A stretch of 64,000 bases of DNA from Terasakiella magnetica (GCA_902729415.1 CACVCF010000068.1:23239-87238), one strand, 5' to 3'; positions 17,841 through 27,120 are shown, counted from the stretch's first letter. Notes: a model not told the origin generated them from the sequence alone. Translations and numbers: made by a program.

Positions 17841-19166
17841 TCACAACCTCAAGCCAAGGCGTAAGGCTCCGGTTGTCTGGGCATAGCCGGTATTGTCCAC
17901 CGACGCCCGCTTGATCTTCTGCCCCAGTTCCCCCTTCAGATACACCTCGGGGGTGAAGGCATAGGTCATGCTCGTCCGGGCCTCGCTGGTCCAGCTGTCC
18001 TGGCGGGTGCCGCTGTACTGGTCGAAGGAAACGCCCAGATACCCCGTCACGATGACGTTGCGCTGCAACTCATGCCGAACCAGAACCGAACCCGCGCTAT
18101 GCACCATACCCGAGGCGCCCGTCGATGTGGTTTCCTGCACGATACGTTCAAGCGAGGGAACCACCAGGGTCAGCTCCGTCGGCGTCCAGTTCAGCGCCAC
18201 CTTGACCGCCAGCCCTGCCGCCGTCTTCAGGGCGGCGGCATCGTAGTCTTGGATGAAGTAGCCCACCAACGCATCACCCTTGAGCAATTGCGAGATATCG
18301 AACCCCAAACCGGTATCGACGCGATAGCCGGTGCTGCTGCGGTCGAGATTGGCGGCATCGAGGGAATCATAGTCGCGGCGATTCTCGGAAACCTGCGCCA
18401 CCGCGGAATAGCCGGGGGTGAATTCATACCCGGCCCGCTCGACCACCGTCAGTTCGGTGCGGTTGCGCGGGGTGTTGCGAATGGTCGAGCCGTCCCTGGC
18501 GCTGACATTCTCGAAGGTCAGCCGGTCAGCCGCCACCGATCCCGACAGGATCAGCTTGTTGAAGGCCTGCTTGATGCCGAGCAGGCTATTCAGGGTTTGG
18601 GTGGGAGTGGGCCGCCGCGCCGCGGTTTGCGCATCGGGGCTTCCCCGGTCCTCGTGCCCGCGCGCCCCACTTATCAGCGCCGTAACCTCGGTGGTCTTGG
18701 TCACGTCCAAGCGCCCATCGGCGGACAGGCGCCCGTCGGTATGATTGTCATCCTGATAGGTATTGTAGCGGTAATGGTCGACGCCCCCTATGAGATTGAG
18801 GGCATGGGCGGAAAAACGCGATTGCAGCCGGGCCTGCGGCGAGAGCACCGTGATCCAGTCACCCTTGGGGTTGTTCTGCGCCGCGAAGACGTTGGAATTA
18901 TACTGCTCGCCGCTCTCCATCTGGGGGAAGAACAGGAACGCCCCAAGGTCGATGCCCTTGGGGTCATAGCTTGGCGACACCCGATTGGCATCTCCCGCGC
19001 CGGTGGTGTCGTTGCCGTCGGGCCGCAGCACCGATTTGGACGCGTTCGGCGCCGGAGATGCCGCCGCCTTGATCGGCGCCAGGGCGGGGGCAGCGGCCAG
19101 AGTGAACGCCAAGGCCACTCCCCCAAAAGCCACGACGGGCCGCCTATGCCGGGATACGTACCTCAT
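17841..19166 (-). CDS. Outer-membrane beta-barrel protein of the exopolysaccharide locus
   Basis: Probable outer-membrane barrel assisting polysaccharide export or surface retention. The ATG at 19166 has AAGGTGA about eight bases upstream and gives a 441-residue protein; a GTG at 19178 would add four residues. The N-terminus has basic residues then a hydrophobic signal (RRPVVAFGGVALAFTLAAAPALA). The rest shows alternating hydrophobic strands with aromatic ends, repeated YE-F-PGYS- and Y-F-pEVYL-like motifs, and a terminal strand ending ALRLGLRL. This resembles the barrel proteins (BBP2 / GumC-neighbour type) encoded beside Wzc-like kinases in Alphaproteobacteria. Confidence 0.72.
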   Translation of the reverse strand: MRYVSRHRRPVVAFGGVALAFTLAAAPALAPIKAAASPAPNASKSVLRPDGNDTTGAGDANRVSPSYDPKGIDLGAFLFFPQMESGEQYNSNVFAAQNNPKGDWITVLSPQARLQSRFSAHALNLIGGVDHYRYNTYQDDNHTDGRLSADGRLDVTKTTEVTALISGARGHEDRGSPDAQTAARRPTPTQTLNSLLGIKQAFNKLILSGSVAADRLTFENVSARDGSTIRNTPRNRTELTVVERAGYEFTPGYSAVAQVSENRRDYDSLDAANLDRSSTGYRVDTGLGFDISQLLKGDALVGYFIQDYDAAALKTAAGLAVKVALNWTPTELTLVVPSLERIVQETTSTGASGMVHSAGSVLVRHELQRNVIVTGYLGVSFDQYSGTRQDSWTSEARTSMTYAFTPEVYLKGELGQKIKRASVDNTGYAQTTGALRLGLRL

Positions 19167-19259
19167 GCCTGACGTCACCTTTGGTCTTAAAAAAGATCGA
19201 TATGACGCTCTTTGGTAGCATTGATTCCAATCGTTGAATAGGCGATATTTTCAACCAAC

Positions 19260-20075
19260 CTAACGGACACATCGAGACGTCGCGTCCTGATCCGAACGGA
19301 TGAACCGCCGCTGGCCCTGCCAGAGCGCCACGGCGGTCAGAATCCCGGAGGCATAGGCCCCGGTGTCGATGGCAATTCTATTATCGAGCGATATGGGCTC
19401 GGGTACAATGGTATGGCCATGAACGATTACTTTTTCGTGTATCCGCCGGGACGTCAGGAATGGACCGCGAATGGTCAGCAGGTCACCGCAGGATTGCTTG
19501 TCCAAGGCCCGGCCCGGACGAATCCCGGCATGGACAAAGGCGTAATCGCCAATGACCAGCATCGGCTTCAAGGTCCGCAGAAAGGCGATATGCCGGGCCG
19601 GAATGACCTCCAGCGCCTCGTCGCGCAGCCGTCGGCATCGCGCCGCATCGATACTGCCGAAGGATGCGCGCACCCCATAACTGGCCAGGGTTTCAACCCC
19701 GCCGAACGCCAGCCATGGCGCCCCCGCCACGGGATCGTCAAGAAAGCCCAGCATGGCCTGTTCATGATTGCCAAGCAGAGCATGACAGGCAAAGCCCGGC
19801 AAAGGCGGGGCCGACAGACAGTCGATGACACCCCGGCTGTCTGGCCCCCGGTCAACGTAATCCCCTAGAAAGATCAGGACCGGATCGCACCCGGAATAGC
19901 GCCGGGCATCCGCCGCGATATGGCCGAGCAAACGGCGCAACGCCTCGGCCTCGCCGTGGATATCGCCGATGGCGTAAAGCACGGTCCCGGGCGGAGCCAT
20001 GGCCGGTCCGGCCGGCCGCCCTTGCCCGAACATGCGGCGCATCAGCACCGAAAGGTTGTCACGCACTCCTGACAC
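19260..20075 (-). CDS. Serine/threonine-type metallophosphatase (PPP family)
   Basis: Predicted phosphoprotein or phosphoester phosphatase. The three metal-binding signatures are intact: GDIHG (residues about 37-41), GDYVDRGPDSRG (about 70) and GNHEQAML (about 101), followed by HAGIRPG and VHGHTI. Length (271) fits bacterial PrpA/PP1-like enzymes. The frame opens with GTG at 20075; the first ATG in frame is 11 codons downstream, so the exact start is uncertain. It lies between the barrel/kinase operon and the Wza-like gene, so it may counteract the tyrosine kinase or another kinase of the locus. That link is inference. Confidence 0.8.
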   Translation of the reverse strand: MSGVRDNLSVLMRRMFGQGRPAGPAMAPPGTVLYAIGDIHGEAEALRRLLGHIAADARRYSGCDPVLIFLGDYVDRGPDSRGVIDCLSAPPLPGFACHALLGNHEQAMLGFLDDPVAGAPWLAFGGVETLASYGVRASFGSIDAARCRRLRDEALEVIPARHIAFLRTLKPMLVIGDYAFVHAGIRPGRALDKQSCGDLLTIRGPFLTSRRIHEKVIVHGHTIVPEPISLDNRIAIDTGAYASGILTAVALWQGQRRFIRSDQDATSRCVR

Positions 20076-20165
20076 CGTTACATTCCCCCTATGCTCTCGG
20101 TTATCTCAGAGCGCGGAGACTTTCGCCAGCGATTCGACCGATTTTCAATTTTTGCGAGGTGTGGC

Positions 20166-20756
20166 ATGGCAGGGCAACGCAATGGATTTCGGCTGATCGG
20201 CGCGCTGTGCCTCGTCCTGATGGCCGCCACACTCGGAGGGTGCAGCGTCACGCTGCCCTCCATCCCCGCCCCCACCACCGTCATCGGCCCGAACGAGGGT
20301 TATCTGCTGGAAACCGGCAACCGCATCCGGGTCAACGTCTTCAATGAAAGCAACCTGTCGGGCGAATTTCAGATCGACCCGGTGGGCAATGTCGCCCTGC
20401 CCCTGGTCGGAAACGTCTCGGCCACCGGCCTGACCGCCAAGGCCATGGCCCGGCGGATTGAAGACGTGCTCAGCCGCGCCGGTTATCTGCGCGAGCCTAA
20501 GGTGGCGGTGGAGGTTCTCACCTTCCGTCCCTTCTACGTCCTGGGCGAAGTGCGGCTGCCGGGCGAGTTCGCCTATACCTCGGGCATGACGGTGCTGGGC
20601 GCCATCGCCAAGGCCGGAGGATACGATTACCGCGCCCACAAGGGCGAAGCGGTGCTGGTGCGCATCGTCGATGGCACGGAAATGGAATTCCGCGCCGTCG
20701 AGCGCACCCCCTTGCAGCCCGGCGACATCATCAAAGTGGTGGAACGCTATTTCTGA
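20166..20756 (+). CDS. Polysaccharide export lipoprotein (Wza/GumB/KpsD-like, short form)
   Basis: Outer-membrane polysaccharide channel component. The ATG at 20166 is preceded by GAGG and gives a lipoprotein signal with lipobox LGGC (MAGQRNGFRLIGALCLVLMA then ATLGGC). The 196-residue mature region has the Poly_export domain (YLLETGNRIRVNVFNESNLSG) and a SLBB domain (FYVLGEVRLPGEFAYTSGMT then VLGAIAKAGGYDYRA), ending LQPGDIIKVVERYF. Short GumB-like proteins usually work with a separate outer-membrane barrel, consistent with the barrel gene at 17.8-19.2 kb. It is followed closely by the PAP2 gene. Confidence 0.9.
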   Translation: MAGQRNGFRLIGALCLVLMAATLGGCSVTLPSIPAPTTVIGPNEGYLLETGNRIRVNVFNESNLSGEFQIDPVGNVALPLVGNVSATGLTAKAMARRIEDVLSRAGYLREPKVAVEVLTFRPFYVLGEVRLPGEFAYTSGMTVLGAIAKAGGYDYRAHKGEAVLVRIVDGTEMEFRAVERTPLQPGDIIKVVERYF

Positions 20757-20769
20757 CTCGGCGGGCACG

Positions 20770-21396
20770 GTGGAACGTCTCACCATCGCCATGGCCGAAA
20801 CGCTCGGCAGTGGATTCGGCGCCCAAAGCGCCCTCACCACCCTGGGCGATGCGGCACTCCTGCTTCCCCTCGCCGGATTGCTGGTGGCGGCGGTGGCGGC
20901 GAAGGACGGCGGTGCCGCCGTCCTCTGGGCTGGCGTCATCATCGGCGGCGCGGGCATAATCGCCGCCATCAAGATTGCCTATTACCTTGGCCTCTCGCCG
21001 TTGGGAAATGTCAGCGGCCATGCGGGCCTCGCCCTTCTGGTGCTGGGCGGCACGGCACGCTACGCCCCCCTATTCATGCCGCAGCCATGGCATCATCTGC
21101 CGCTACGTCTGGCCCTTACCCTCCTGGCCGTCCTGATCGGCGCCAGCCGGGTAAGCCTGGACTATCACACCCTGGGCGAAGTGATCGCCGGGGCGGCGCT
21201 GGGCTTGACCGGAATCGGCATCCTGGCGCGGCGCCCCCTGCCCCCGACCCCCACCCGCCATTACCGCCGCATGATCTGGGGGGTGCCGCTGCTGCTGCTG
21301 CTGCCCCTGACCTATGGCTGGACCGTCACGACAGAGCCCGTCTGGCAAGCCATCGCCCTTCACATCGCCCCGTGGCTGGGAATTACACCGCCCTGA
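20770..21396 (+). CDS. PAP2-superfamily membrane phosphatase
   Basis: Likely dephosphorylates a lipid pyrophosphate, possibly recycling the undecaprenyl carrier released during polysaccharide synthesis. The 208-residue membrane protein has several hydrophobic segments and the PAP2 motifs in modified form: K-IAYYLGLSP, GNVSGHAGLALL (phosphate-binding Ser-Gly-His) and SRVSLDYHTLGEVIAGA, where His is kept but the usual final Asp is Glu. A GTG at 20770 was chosen; an ATG at 20791 is the alternative and neither has a strong ribosome-binding site. It follows the export lipoprotein gene by 13 bases, so both are probably co-transcribed. Confidence 0.72.
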   Translation: MERLTIAMAETLGSGFGAQSALTTLGDAALLLPLAGLLVAAVAAKDGGAAVLWAGVIIGGAGIIAAIKIAYYLGLSPLGNVSGHAGLALLVLGGTARYAPLFMPQPWHHLPLRLALTLLAVLIGASRVSLDYHTLGEVIAGAALGLTGIGILARRPLPPTPTRHYRRMIWGVPLLLLLPLTYGWTVTTEPVWQAIALHIAPWLGITPP

Positions 21397-22126
21397 CGAA
21401 CAGGAAATCGGTCTGAACGCAGACGCCCGCGCCATCGCGCTCGGCCCGGCCCATACCCGCAAGGCGAAAGCCCTGTCCGTGCAAAAAGGCGACGATGTCT
21501 CCCGCCAGGGCTTGGCCCTGATACAAGGACACAAAGGAAACCTCGGCCAGGATATGGGCAAAGCGGGCCAGCAGCGGCCCCGCCCCCTGCAAGGCCTGCA
21601 ATTCCCCCCCCTGGATATCCAGCTTCAGCAAAGCCGGGGCGATGATGTCCTCGGGCCGCAGCAGGGCATCAAGCCGGGCGACGGAAACCTCTTGCCCATG
21701 GGAAAACCCGGCACCGCGGCCAAAGTGCAATTGCCGTTCCGTCACCGGCAGCAAGGATGAGTTGTCCGAGCATTCCGAGACCAGCAAAGTGGCGCAGCCA
21801 GCCTCGGCCCCCACGGCAATCCGGGTCAGACGCACGCGGGGCTCTTCTGCCATCAGGCGCTCGAAAACCATGGCGGCGGCGGCTTCCGGTTCATAGGCGT
21901 GGATAAAGGCCTGGGGCCAGAGGGCGCGGGCCAGCAGGGCGAACTGCCCCCGGTTGGCGCCGACATCGACCACCGTCGATACCGCCAGCCCCGCCAGCAA
22001 GGCCTGATGCTCGACAGTGGCGGCCACGCCCCAGCACAGCCCCCGGCGAAGCCGCGCCTGGGTCAGCACCCGCCAGGCCTTGCCAAGCTGCCGCCTGCGC
22101 CGCCCCAATCCCCGCCACAGGCTCAT
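21383..22126 (-). CDS. FkbM-family methyltransferase
   Basis: SAM-dependent O-methyltransferase that may decorate a sugar of the polysaccharide. In the 247-residue product the SAM-binding motif is VVDVGANRGQFALLAR (about residue 50), followed by AYEPEAAAAMVFERL and the FkbM-typical LKLDIQGGELQALQGA and AEVSFVSLYQGQ. The ATG at 22126 overlaps the stop of the upstream polymerase-like gene, making this the last gene of a five-gene minus-strand operon. The 3' end overlaps the convergent PAP2 gene by 14 bases. Confidence 0.82.
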   Translation of the reverse strand: MSLWRGLGRRRRQLGKAWRVLTQARLRRGLCWGVAATVEHQALLAGLAVSTVVDVGANRGQFALLARALWPQAFIHAYEPEAAAAMVFERLMAEEPRVRLTRIAVGAEAGCATLLVSECSDNSSLLPVTERQLHFGRGAGFSHGQEVSVARLDALLRPEDIIAPALLKLDIQGGELQALQGAGPLLARFAHILAEVSFVSLYQGQALAGDIVAFLHGQGFRLAGMGRAERDGAGVCVQTDFLFVRAV

Positions 22127-23346
22127 GACTCCGCCTCCCCGGCCGCACTGGCAAAGACCACCAGAAAAAAGATGGCCGATAACGGGTTGCCCACATTGAT
22201 GCTGAGACCTTCGAAAATCCCATAGACCCAATACACCGTGACGGCAGAAATGATGGTACTGGCCGCCGCCGCTTGACCGCGTCGGCTAAGCCGCAGGCCG
22301 TTGACCGCCCCCCAGACCGAAAACCCCAGGAACCCCAGCAATCCCAACAGACCGGTCTCGCTGAGCAAGGTAAGGGCAAGGTTGTGGGCCCGGTTCAAAT
22401 CCTCGACGCCGCCTTGTTCGAGATCACGCAGGAACCCTAATCCGAAGACGGGATGAGAGCGCCATTGCTCCCAGGCCTCCTGCCAGACCTCGGTCCGGCC
22501 GGAAAAGCCGCTGTCCAGTCCCCGGCTGCGGTCGTCAAGCAGGAGAAAATCCTCGGAAATAAAAGCGGCGATCTGCGCGCCATAGACGATGGACAGAAGA
22601 ACCGCCACGCCACAGGCCGCCCCCCCCCAGGCCGACAGGCGCGCCGCCTTGCCCTTAGCCGCTTTGGTAAGGAAACTGCGGCAGGCATGGCCGACGGCAA
22701 AGGCGAAGCCCATCCCCAGCAATCCGCCGCGCGATTCCATCAGCCAGCAGACAAAGATACAAAAGAACAATATGGCCCCGCGCCAGCGCAGCGATGCCTG
22801 ACCGCAGGCCGACACGGCGATGGCCGTCGCCAGCAGGCCACCGTAATTGGGGTGCAACCCCATCTGTTCCAGATCGAAACTGCTGCGCCGGTCGGATAAA
22901 ATCACGCCGATTTCCGGGCTGTTGGCCGAAATCCCCAGAACCAGAAGGGTCGTGATCACCAAAAAGAGCGTCGTAAGGCCAAACAGCGATGGATAGGTTC
23001 TGTCTGGCGGACGGTGCAGGGCCAACGGCCCGATGATGGCGTAAAGCCCCACCACCGCCAGAATCTTGGCCAGCCGCGGCTCGTCATACTCGTTGACCAG
23101 CAGGCTCAACTCGGGCGGCACCGCGATCAGCAGGAACAGCCCCGCCGAGCGCATCATGGTATCGAGCCGGAAATGCCCCATCAGAAAGACCGCGCACAGG
23201 CCGGTCAGGGCCAGCACCATGATGCCGTAATACAGACGCCATTCGTCGGAATCGGCCAGGACCAGCAGCGGCGGGGCCGCCATGGTTGCCGCCAAAAGCA
23301 CATGGACCAGCCTGGAACCAGCCGGCAGAGCCGAAGACCACATCAA
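22123..23346 (-). CDS. O-antigen ligase/polymerase-family membrane protein
   Basis: Second Wzy/WaaL-type protein of the locus. The 407-residue product has about ten hydrophobic segments. The conserved stretch ESRGGLLGMGFAFAVGHA and the loop FGLGFLRDLEQGGVEDLNRAHNLALTLLSETGLLGLLGF (read as separate motifs GLGF, AHN, ETGLLG) match the superfamily. It overlaps the sugar-transferase gene upstream by four bases and the FkbM gene downstream. Given its place in the transferase operon it is the better candidate for the repeat-unit polymerase, but this is inference. Confidence 0.75.
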   Translation of the reverse strand: MMWSSALPAGSRLVHVLLAATMAAPPLLVLADSDEWRLYYGIMVLALTGLCAVFLMGHFRLDTMMRSAGLFLLIAVPPELSLLVNEYDEPRLAKILAVVGLYAIIGPLALHRPPDRTYPSLFGLTTLFLVITTLLVLGISANSPEIGVILSDRRSSFDLEQMGLHPNYGGLLATAIAVSACGQASLRWRGAILFFCIFVCWLMESRGGLLGMGFAFAVGHACRSFLTKAAKGKAARLSAWGGAACGVAVLLSIVYGAQIAAFISEDFLLLDDRSRGLDSGFSGRTEVWQEAWEQWRSHPVFGLGFLRDLEQGGVEDLNRAHNLALTLLSETGLLGLLGFLGFSVWGAVNGLRLSRRGQAAAASTIISAVTVYWVYGIFEGLSINVGNPLSAIFFLVVFASAAGEAES

Positions 23347-24749
23347 TAGGCCCCCTTGCGCAGCAGCAAGGCGGGAATGGTCTTGATCAGAATCAGGATA
23401 TCAAGCCACAGCGACCAATTTTTCAGATACCACGTATTCAGGTGGACGCGATGGGCGTAGTCCAGGGTGTTGCGGCCGCTGACCTGCCAAAGCCCGGTGA
23501 TCCCCGGCTTGCCCTGGTGATAATAGAGCAGTTCGGGGCCATAGATCCCAGCCTCGCCCACCGGCACCGGACGGGGGCCGACCAAGCTCATGTCGCCTTT
23601 GAGCACGTTCAGGAGTTGGGGTAATTCATCCAGACTGCGCGAACGCATGACGCGGCCCACCGGTGTAATCCGGGGGTCATCCCGAAGCTTGCGGGTGGCA
23701 TCCCATTCCGCCCGCGCCGCCGGGTCGCGGTCCAGAAAATCGGCCAGCGCCCGCTCGGCATCCGGCGTCATGGTGCGGAATTTCAGGCAGTCGAACCGTC
23801 GGCCATGCCGTCCAATGCGCTTATCGCCATAAAACACCGGACCGCCATCCCGGCTGACCGCCCAGGCCAGCCCCAGCAGAAGTGGCAGCAGAAGCAGCGT
23901 CAGAAGTAAAGCAACCACCCAGTCAAACACGGCCTTGACCATCCGCGCCGAAGCATCCTGCCGCCCCGTTTCCATCAGCAGCAACACATCATGGCCCACC
24001 AGATGGACCGGGCGCAGGGACTGAACCGGCAGGCCGGACAGGCTTTGAACGCAAAGAAAGGGCAAGCCTTCAAGGGCCAGATTGGAAATGGCATCGCGGT
24101 AGCGGACCATTTCAGCCTCTTGTGCCGCCAGCACCACCATGCGGGCGCCATGACGGGCGCAGGCCTGCCGCCAGCCCTGAGGATTTTCCGCCGCAAGATC
24201 CTCGAAGCCAGACCGAGCCACCACCTGAAAGCCAAGATTGGGCTCGACCGCAAGCAAGGCCTCCGCCTCGGCGATGCGGTCAGGACTCCCCACCACCAAG
24301 GTGGGAACCCGCCACAGCCCCAATACATCCAATCCCCGCCGCCCCAGCCAGCGCATGGTCAGAACGGCCGGAACCGCCAGCATCCAGGTATCGACCAGCC
24401 ACAGCCGCGAAAACACCTGCTTGAGGGCGAATTGCAAGAAGCCGCCACACAGCAATGCCAGCAGGCACCCGGCCAATACCTGATTGGCCTCCATCCAGAA
24501 CGGCTGGCGCTGGGTGTAATGCCCCTTACGCCAGAACCACACCATCAGCGCGGCGGCGACCGCCGTCACCTCGCCGGGATGAGTCATGGCCGGATCGGTC
24601 AGCAGATCCCCGTAGTCGCGGCCCTGGGCAAATTGACTGAACAGCAAGACCAAGCCGCCTGCCACCAGAAATGACGCGCAAAGCGCCGCCATGTCGGCCA
24701 GAACAAAGACCAGCGGGCGCACGATATCGTCGCGGAGGCTGATATCCAC
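23343..24749 (-). CDS. Undecaprenyl-phosphate sugar phosphotransferase (WbaP/ExoY type)
   Basis: Starts repeat-unit assembly by transferring a sugar-1-phosphate to undecaprenyl phosphate. The GTG at 24749 was chosen because AGGGG lies six bases upstream and the product then starts at DISLRDDIVRPLVFV; the frame stays open further upstream inside the preceding gene. The 468-residue protein has four or five N-terminal membrane segments, a central NAD-fold-like region (VVGSPDRIAEAEALL), a further membrane segment and the catalytic domain: GDKRIGRHGRRFDCLKFRTM, RSRSLDELPQLLNVLKGDMS, LVGPRP and KPGITGLWQVSGRN. Full-length WbaP architecture suggests galactose- or glucose-phosphate transfer. Confidence 0.9.
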   Translation of the reverse strand: MDISLRDDIVRPLVFVLADMAALCASFLVAGGLVLLFSQFAQGRDYGDLLTDPAMTHPGEVTAVAAALMVWFWRKGHYTQRQPFWMEANQVLAGCLLALLCGGFLQFALKQVFSRLWLVDTWMLAVPAVLTMRWLGRRGLDVLGLWRVPTLVVGSPDRIAEAEALLAVEPNLGFQVVARSGFEDLAAENPQGWRQACARHGARMVVLAAQEAEMVRYRDAISNLALEGLPFLCVQSLSGLPVQSLRPVHLVGHDVLLLMETGRQDASARMVKAVFDWVVALLLTLLLLPLLLGLAWAVSRDGGPVFYGDKRIGRHGRRFDCLKFRTMTPDAERALADFLDRDPAARAEWDATRKLRDDPRITPVGRVMRSRSLDELPQLLNVLKGDMSLVGPRPVPVGEAGIYGPELLYYHQGKPGITGLWQVSGRNTLDYAHRVHLNTWYLKNWSLWLDILILIKTIPALLLRKGAY

Positions 24750-24757
24750 GCCAGCCC

Positions 24758-25810
24758 CTAACCCGACGACAGGCGAACGAAATCCGCATTGCCGGGACGC
24801 AGGCAATGGGACAGATTCAGATACTCGTTGCAGCGACGGCAGACCTCCGGCCAATCACCTTCGGCAAAGCCCCGGCGCAAAGCCGCCAGGGCTTTGCCGC
24901 CCCAGATCTCGGCCAGGGATTGGGTCTTGAGATCGCCGATGATCAGATCAGCTGCGTCGATATCGACGCAGGTGCACCCCCCCACGGTTCCATCCCAGAA
25001 CACCATGGCCCCCAGGTAAAGCTGACTGCATGGGCTGATACGGGGGTGGCGCAGCCGGTTGGCCTTTTTCAGAACCATCCCCGGAGGTAACAGATCCGCC
25101 CCCACCTTGCCGCCCCAACTGTTGAAGCGATAGGTTATTTCGATTTTACCGGGAGGCAACAGACGCGAGGCCTTCTGGAAATCGGGGCTTGCCGTCAATT
25201 GCGCCAGGGTTTGGTCACCACGGACCCCCAAGGTGATGTCTACCGGGTAACCGGCCCGCCGGTTCTGGGTCAGAAGATCCAGCAGATTGGCCCGCACCTG
25301 CGGATACATCTTCGAGCGGTAAATCCGTTGGTAGATATCGGCATCAAAGCCCGGCATGGATATGGTCATCTGGCTGAGGCCGCTGCCGATAATGTCGGTG
25401 ATGCCATGCTTGTGGGCCAAAATCAGATTGGTGGCCATGCGGATTACCCCGATCTCGGGGATTGCCCGCGCCATGCGAATCCGCTCGATCATATGGGGAT
25501 CGACAAAGGGCTCGCCCCCCGAAGGCGTCAATTCCAGACACCCGCCGCCGCATGCGGCGTAATCGGACAGGACCTTGCGGTACAGATCCGCCGCCATGAC
25601 ACCCCGAGCCCGGCTTTGAAACTGGTAAGCGCAGAAGATGCAATTGGCGTTGCAGATATTGGTCGTTTCAACCGCCAACTTTGATGGCCGCCGCTCCAAC
25701 TGCGCGATCAGTGCCGCCCTGACAAAAGGATACCGCAGCAAGGCCAACCCACCTTGCATCTCATAGGAAAGCTTGTTCAACCAAAGGTCTGCGACGGCGA
25801 ATGCGTTCAT
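24758..25810 (-). CDS. Radical SAM protein with SPASM-like C-terminal cysteines
   Basis: A 350-residue radical SAM enzyme of unknown substrate. The cluster motif is CNANCIFC (about residues 53-60), with GGEPFVDP as the SAM-binding GGE motif. The C-terminal part has WDGTVGGCTCVD, IIGDLKTQSLAEIW and CRRC-EYLNLSHC, the pattern of SPASM/twitch auxiliary-cluster domains. It sits between a glycosyltransferase and the initiating sugar transferase in one operon, so a polysaccharide or lipid-carrier modification is likely. SPASM enzymes also modify peptides, and a PqqD-like carrier is encoded 15 kb away, so a peptide substrate cannot be excluded. Confidence 0.78.
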   Translation of the reverse strand: MNAFAVADLWLNKLSYEMQGGLALLRYPFVRAALIAQLERRPSKLAVETTNICNANCIFCAYQFQSRARGVMAADLYRKVLSDYAACGGGCLELTPSGGEPFVDPHMIERIRMARAIPEIGVIRMATNLILAHKHGITDIIGSGLSQMTISMPGFDADIYQRIYRSKMYPQVRANLLDLLTQNRRAGYPVDITLGVRGDQTLAQLTASPDFQKASRLLPPGKIEITYRFNSWGGKVGADLLPPGMVLKKANRLRHPRISPCSQLYLGAMVFWDGTVGGCTCVDIDAADLIIGDLKTQSLAEIWGGKALAALRRGFAEGDWPEVCRRCNEYLNLSHCLRPGNADFVRLSSG

Positions 25811-25861
25811 TGCTGGTCTTAATTCAATCTTGGGATGCCGATATTAATCAGCACACGACCA

Positions 25862-27010
25862 TTAGCGCAAACCTCCCGGGCCTGTGTCAATGCTTCCGCT
25901 GCAATCGATGATGGCGGCAACGGACGCCGCGAAGCCACCAGTATCGGCGCTGGCGGTAAAAGTCTGGGAACCATCGCGCCACGCCTGCCACAACTCAGGA
26001 TTACAGGACAAGCGAAGCAGGATGGCGGCCAGACCGTCGATATTGTCGGGTTCGACCACGGCGCCGTTGATTTCGGTCCGAACCAGGAAATCCCGCGCGC
26101 CCACCGCATCGGAAACCACCACGGGAATCTTCAGCGCCACCGCCTCGTTGACCGCCAGCCCCCATTGCTCGACGGTGCTGAACAGCACCAGGCACAAGGC
26201 GCAAGACAGGTGCCGGGCCAGATCCCGCTGGGTGACAAAGCCGTGGAAGGACACGCCCTCGATCCCATCCCGCGCGATCCTGGCCCGAAGCATTGCCTCC
26301 AAAGGTCCGCTGCCCAGCACCTCCAGCCGCCGTGCCGCGCCACCGCAGCGACGGCGGTACAAGGCATAGGCATCCAGCAGCCCCGGCAGGTTCTTTTTCC
26401 CGATCAGACGGCTGACCACCACGATCGGGCGGTCGCCAAAGGCCAGGCCTGCCGCGCAATCGCCCGCCAGTTCCCGCAGCCGCACCACCGAGACCGTGTC
26501 ATAGCCAAAGAACAGCCGGGACGGCGCAAAGCCGAAATATTCGAGATAGCGGGCCGTCCCCCGGCTGCCGACCAGGGCTGCATGATAGGGGGCGAGAAAC
26601 AATCGCTTGATCCCCTCGCGCCACAGATGCCGGGGCTTATCCTCCCACTTGGAATCAATCATGGTTGCGACCAGCCGCCCCATCAGACGCATGACCAAGG
26701 CCGAGCAGAGCACCGCGATTTCTTCGTAATGGCAGCAGATCAGCGCCTGGGGGCGTTCGGCCAGCACCCACCGCAACAGCGCCCAGGTCCGCCGCCAGAC
26801 CGGGATGGTTTCGTAGGGCTGCGGCATCAGGGTATCGACACGGATCCGGCCGAAATCCGGCCGCCCCCAATCGTAGTGCAGAGTCTTTGCCGCCAATTCG
26901 ACCCCGACCACCTCGTAACCGGGCAGAGCATCCTGCGCGGCCCGGAGCCGGTCCACATGGTATTCCGTGAAGTTCATCCACACGAAAGCGATCTTAGGCC
27001 GATGCGTCAT
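25862..27010 (-). CDS. Glycosyltransferase, GT4-like (GT-B fold)
   Basis: Adds a sugar during polysaccharide repeat-unit assembly. The ATG at 27010 (MTHRPKIAFVWMNFTEYHVD) has AAGG seven bases upstream; an upstream ATG at 27055 is less likely. In the 382-residue product the C-terminal half holds VVVSRLIGKKNLPGLLDAYA and LFSTVEQWGLAVNEAVALK, the GT4 nucleotide-sugar-binding and EX7E-type region. First gene of the minus-strand operon running to 21.4 kb. A 110-base AT-rich gap separates it from the divergent flippase gene, which probably contains both promoters. Confidence 0.8.
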   Translation of the reverse strand: MTHRPKIAFVWMNFTEYHVDRLRAAQDALPGYEVVGVELAAKTLHYDWGRPDFGRIRVDTLMPQPYETIPVWRRTWALLRWVLAERPQALICCHYEEIAVLCSALVMRLMGRLVATMIDSKWEDKPRHLWREGIKRLFLAPYHAALVGSRGTARYLEYFGFAPSRLFFGYDTVSVVRLRELAGDCAAGLAFGDRPIVVVSRLIGKKNLPGLLDAYALYRRRCGGAARRLEVLGSGPLEAMLRARIARDGIEGVSFHGFVTQRDLARHLSCALCLVLFSTVEQWGLAVNEAVALKIPVVVSDAVGARDFLVRTEINGAVVEPDNIDGLAAILLRLSCNPELWQAWRDGSQTFTASADTGGFAASVAAIIDCSGSIDTGPGGLR

Positions 27011-27120
27011 TGAAAAACCTTGGCTGCTTTGAAATTTAGCCCTTGGCTTGGTCACGGAATTTTGAAACCATTCTCAACCAAATGTATATTTCAACAACAC
27101 ATCACGCAATCCAATCGTAA

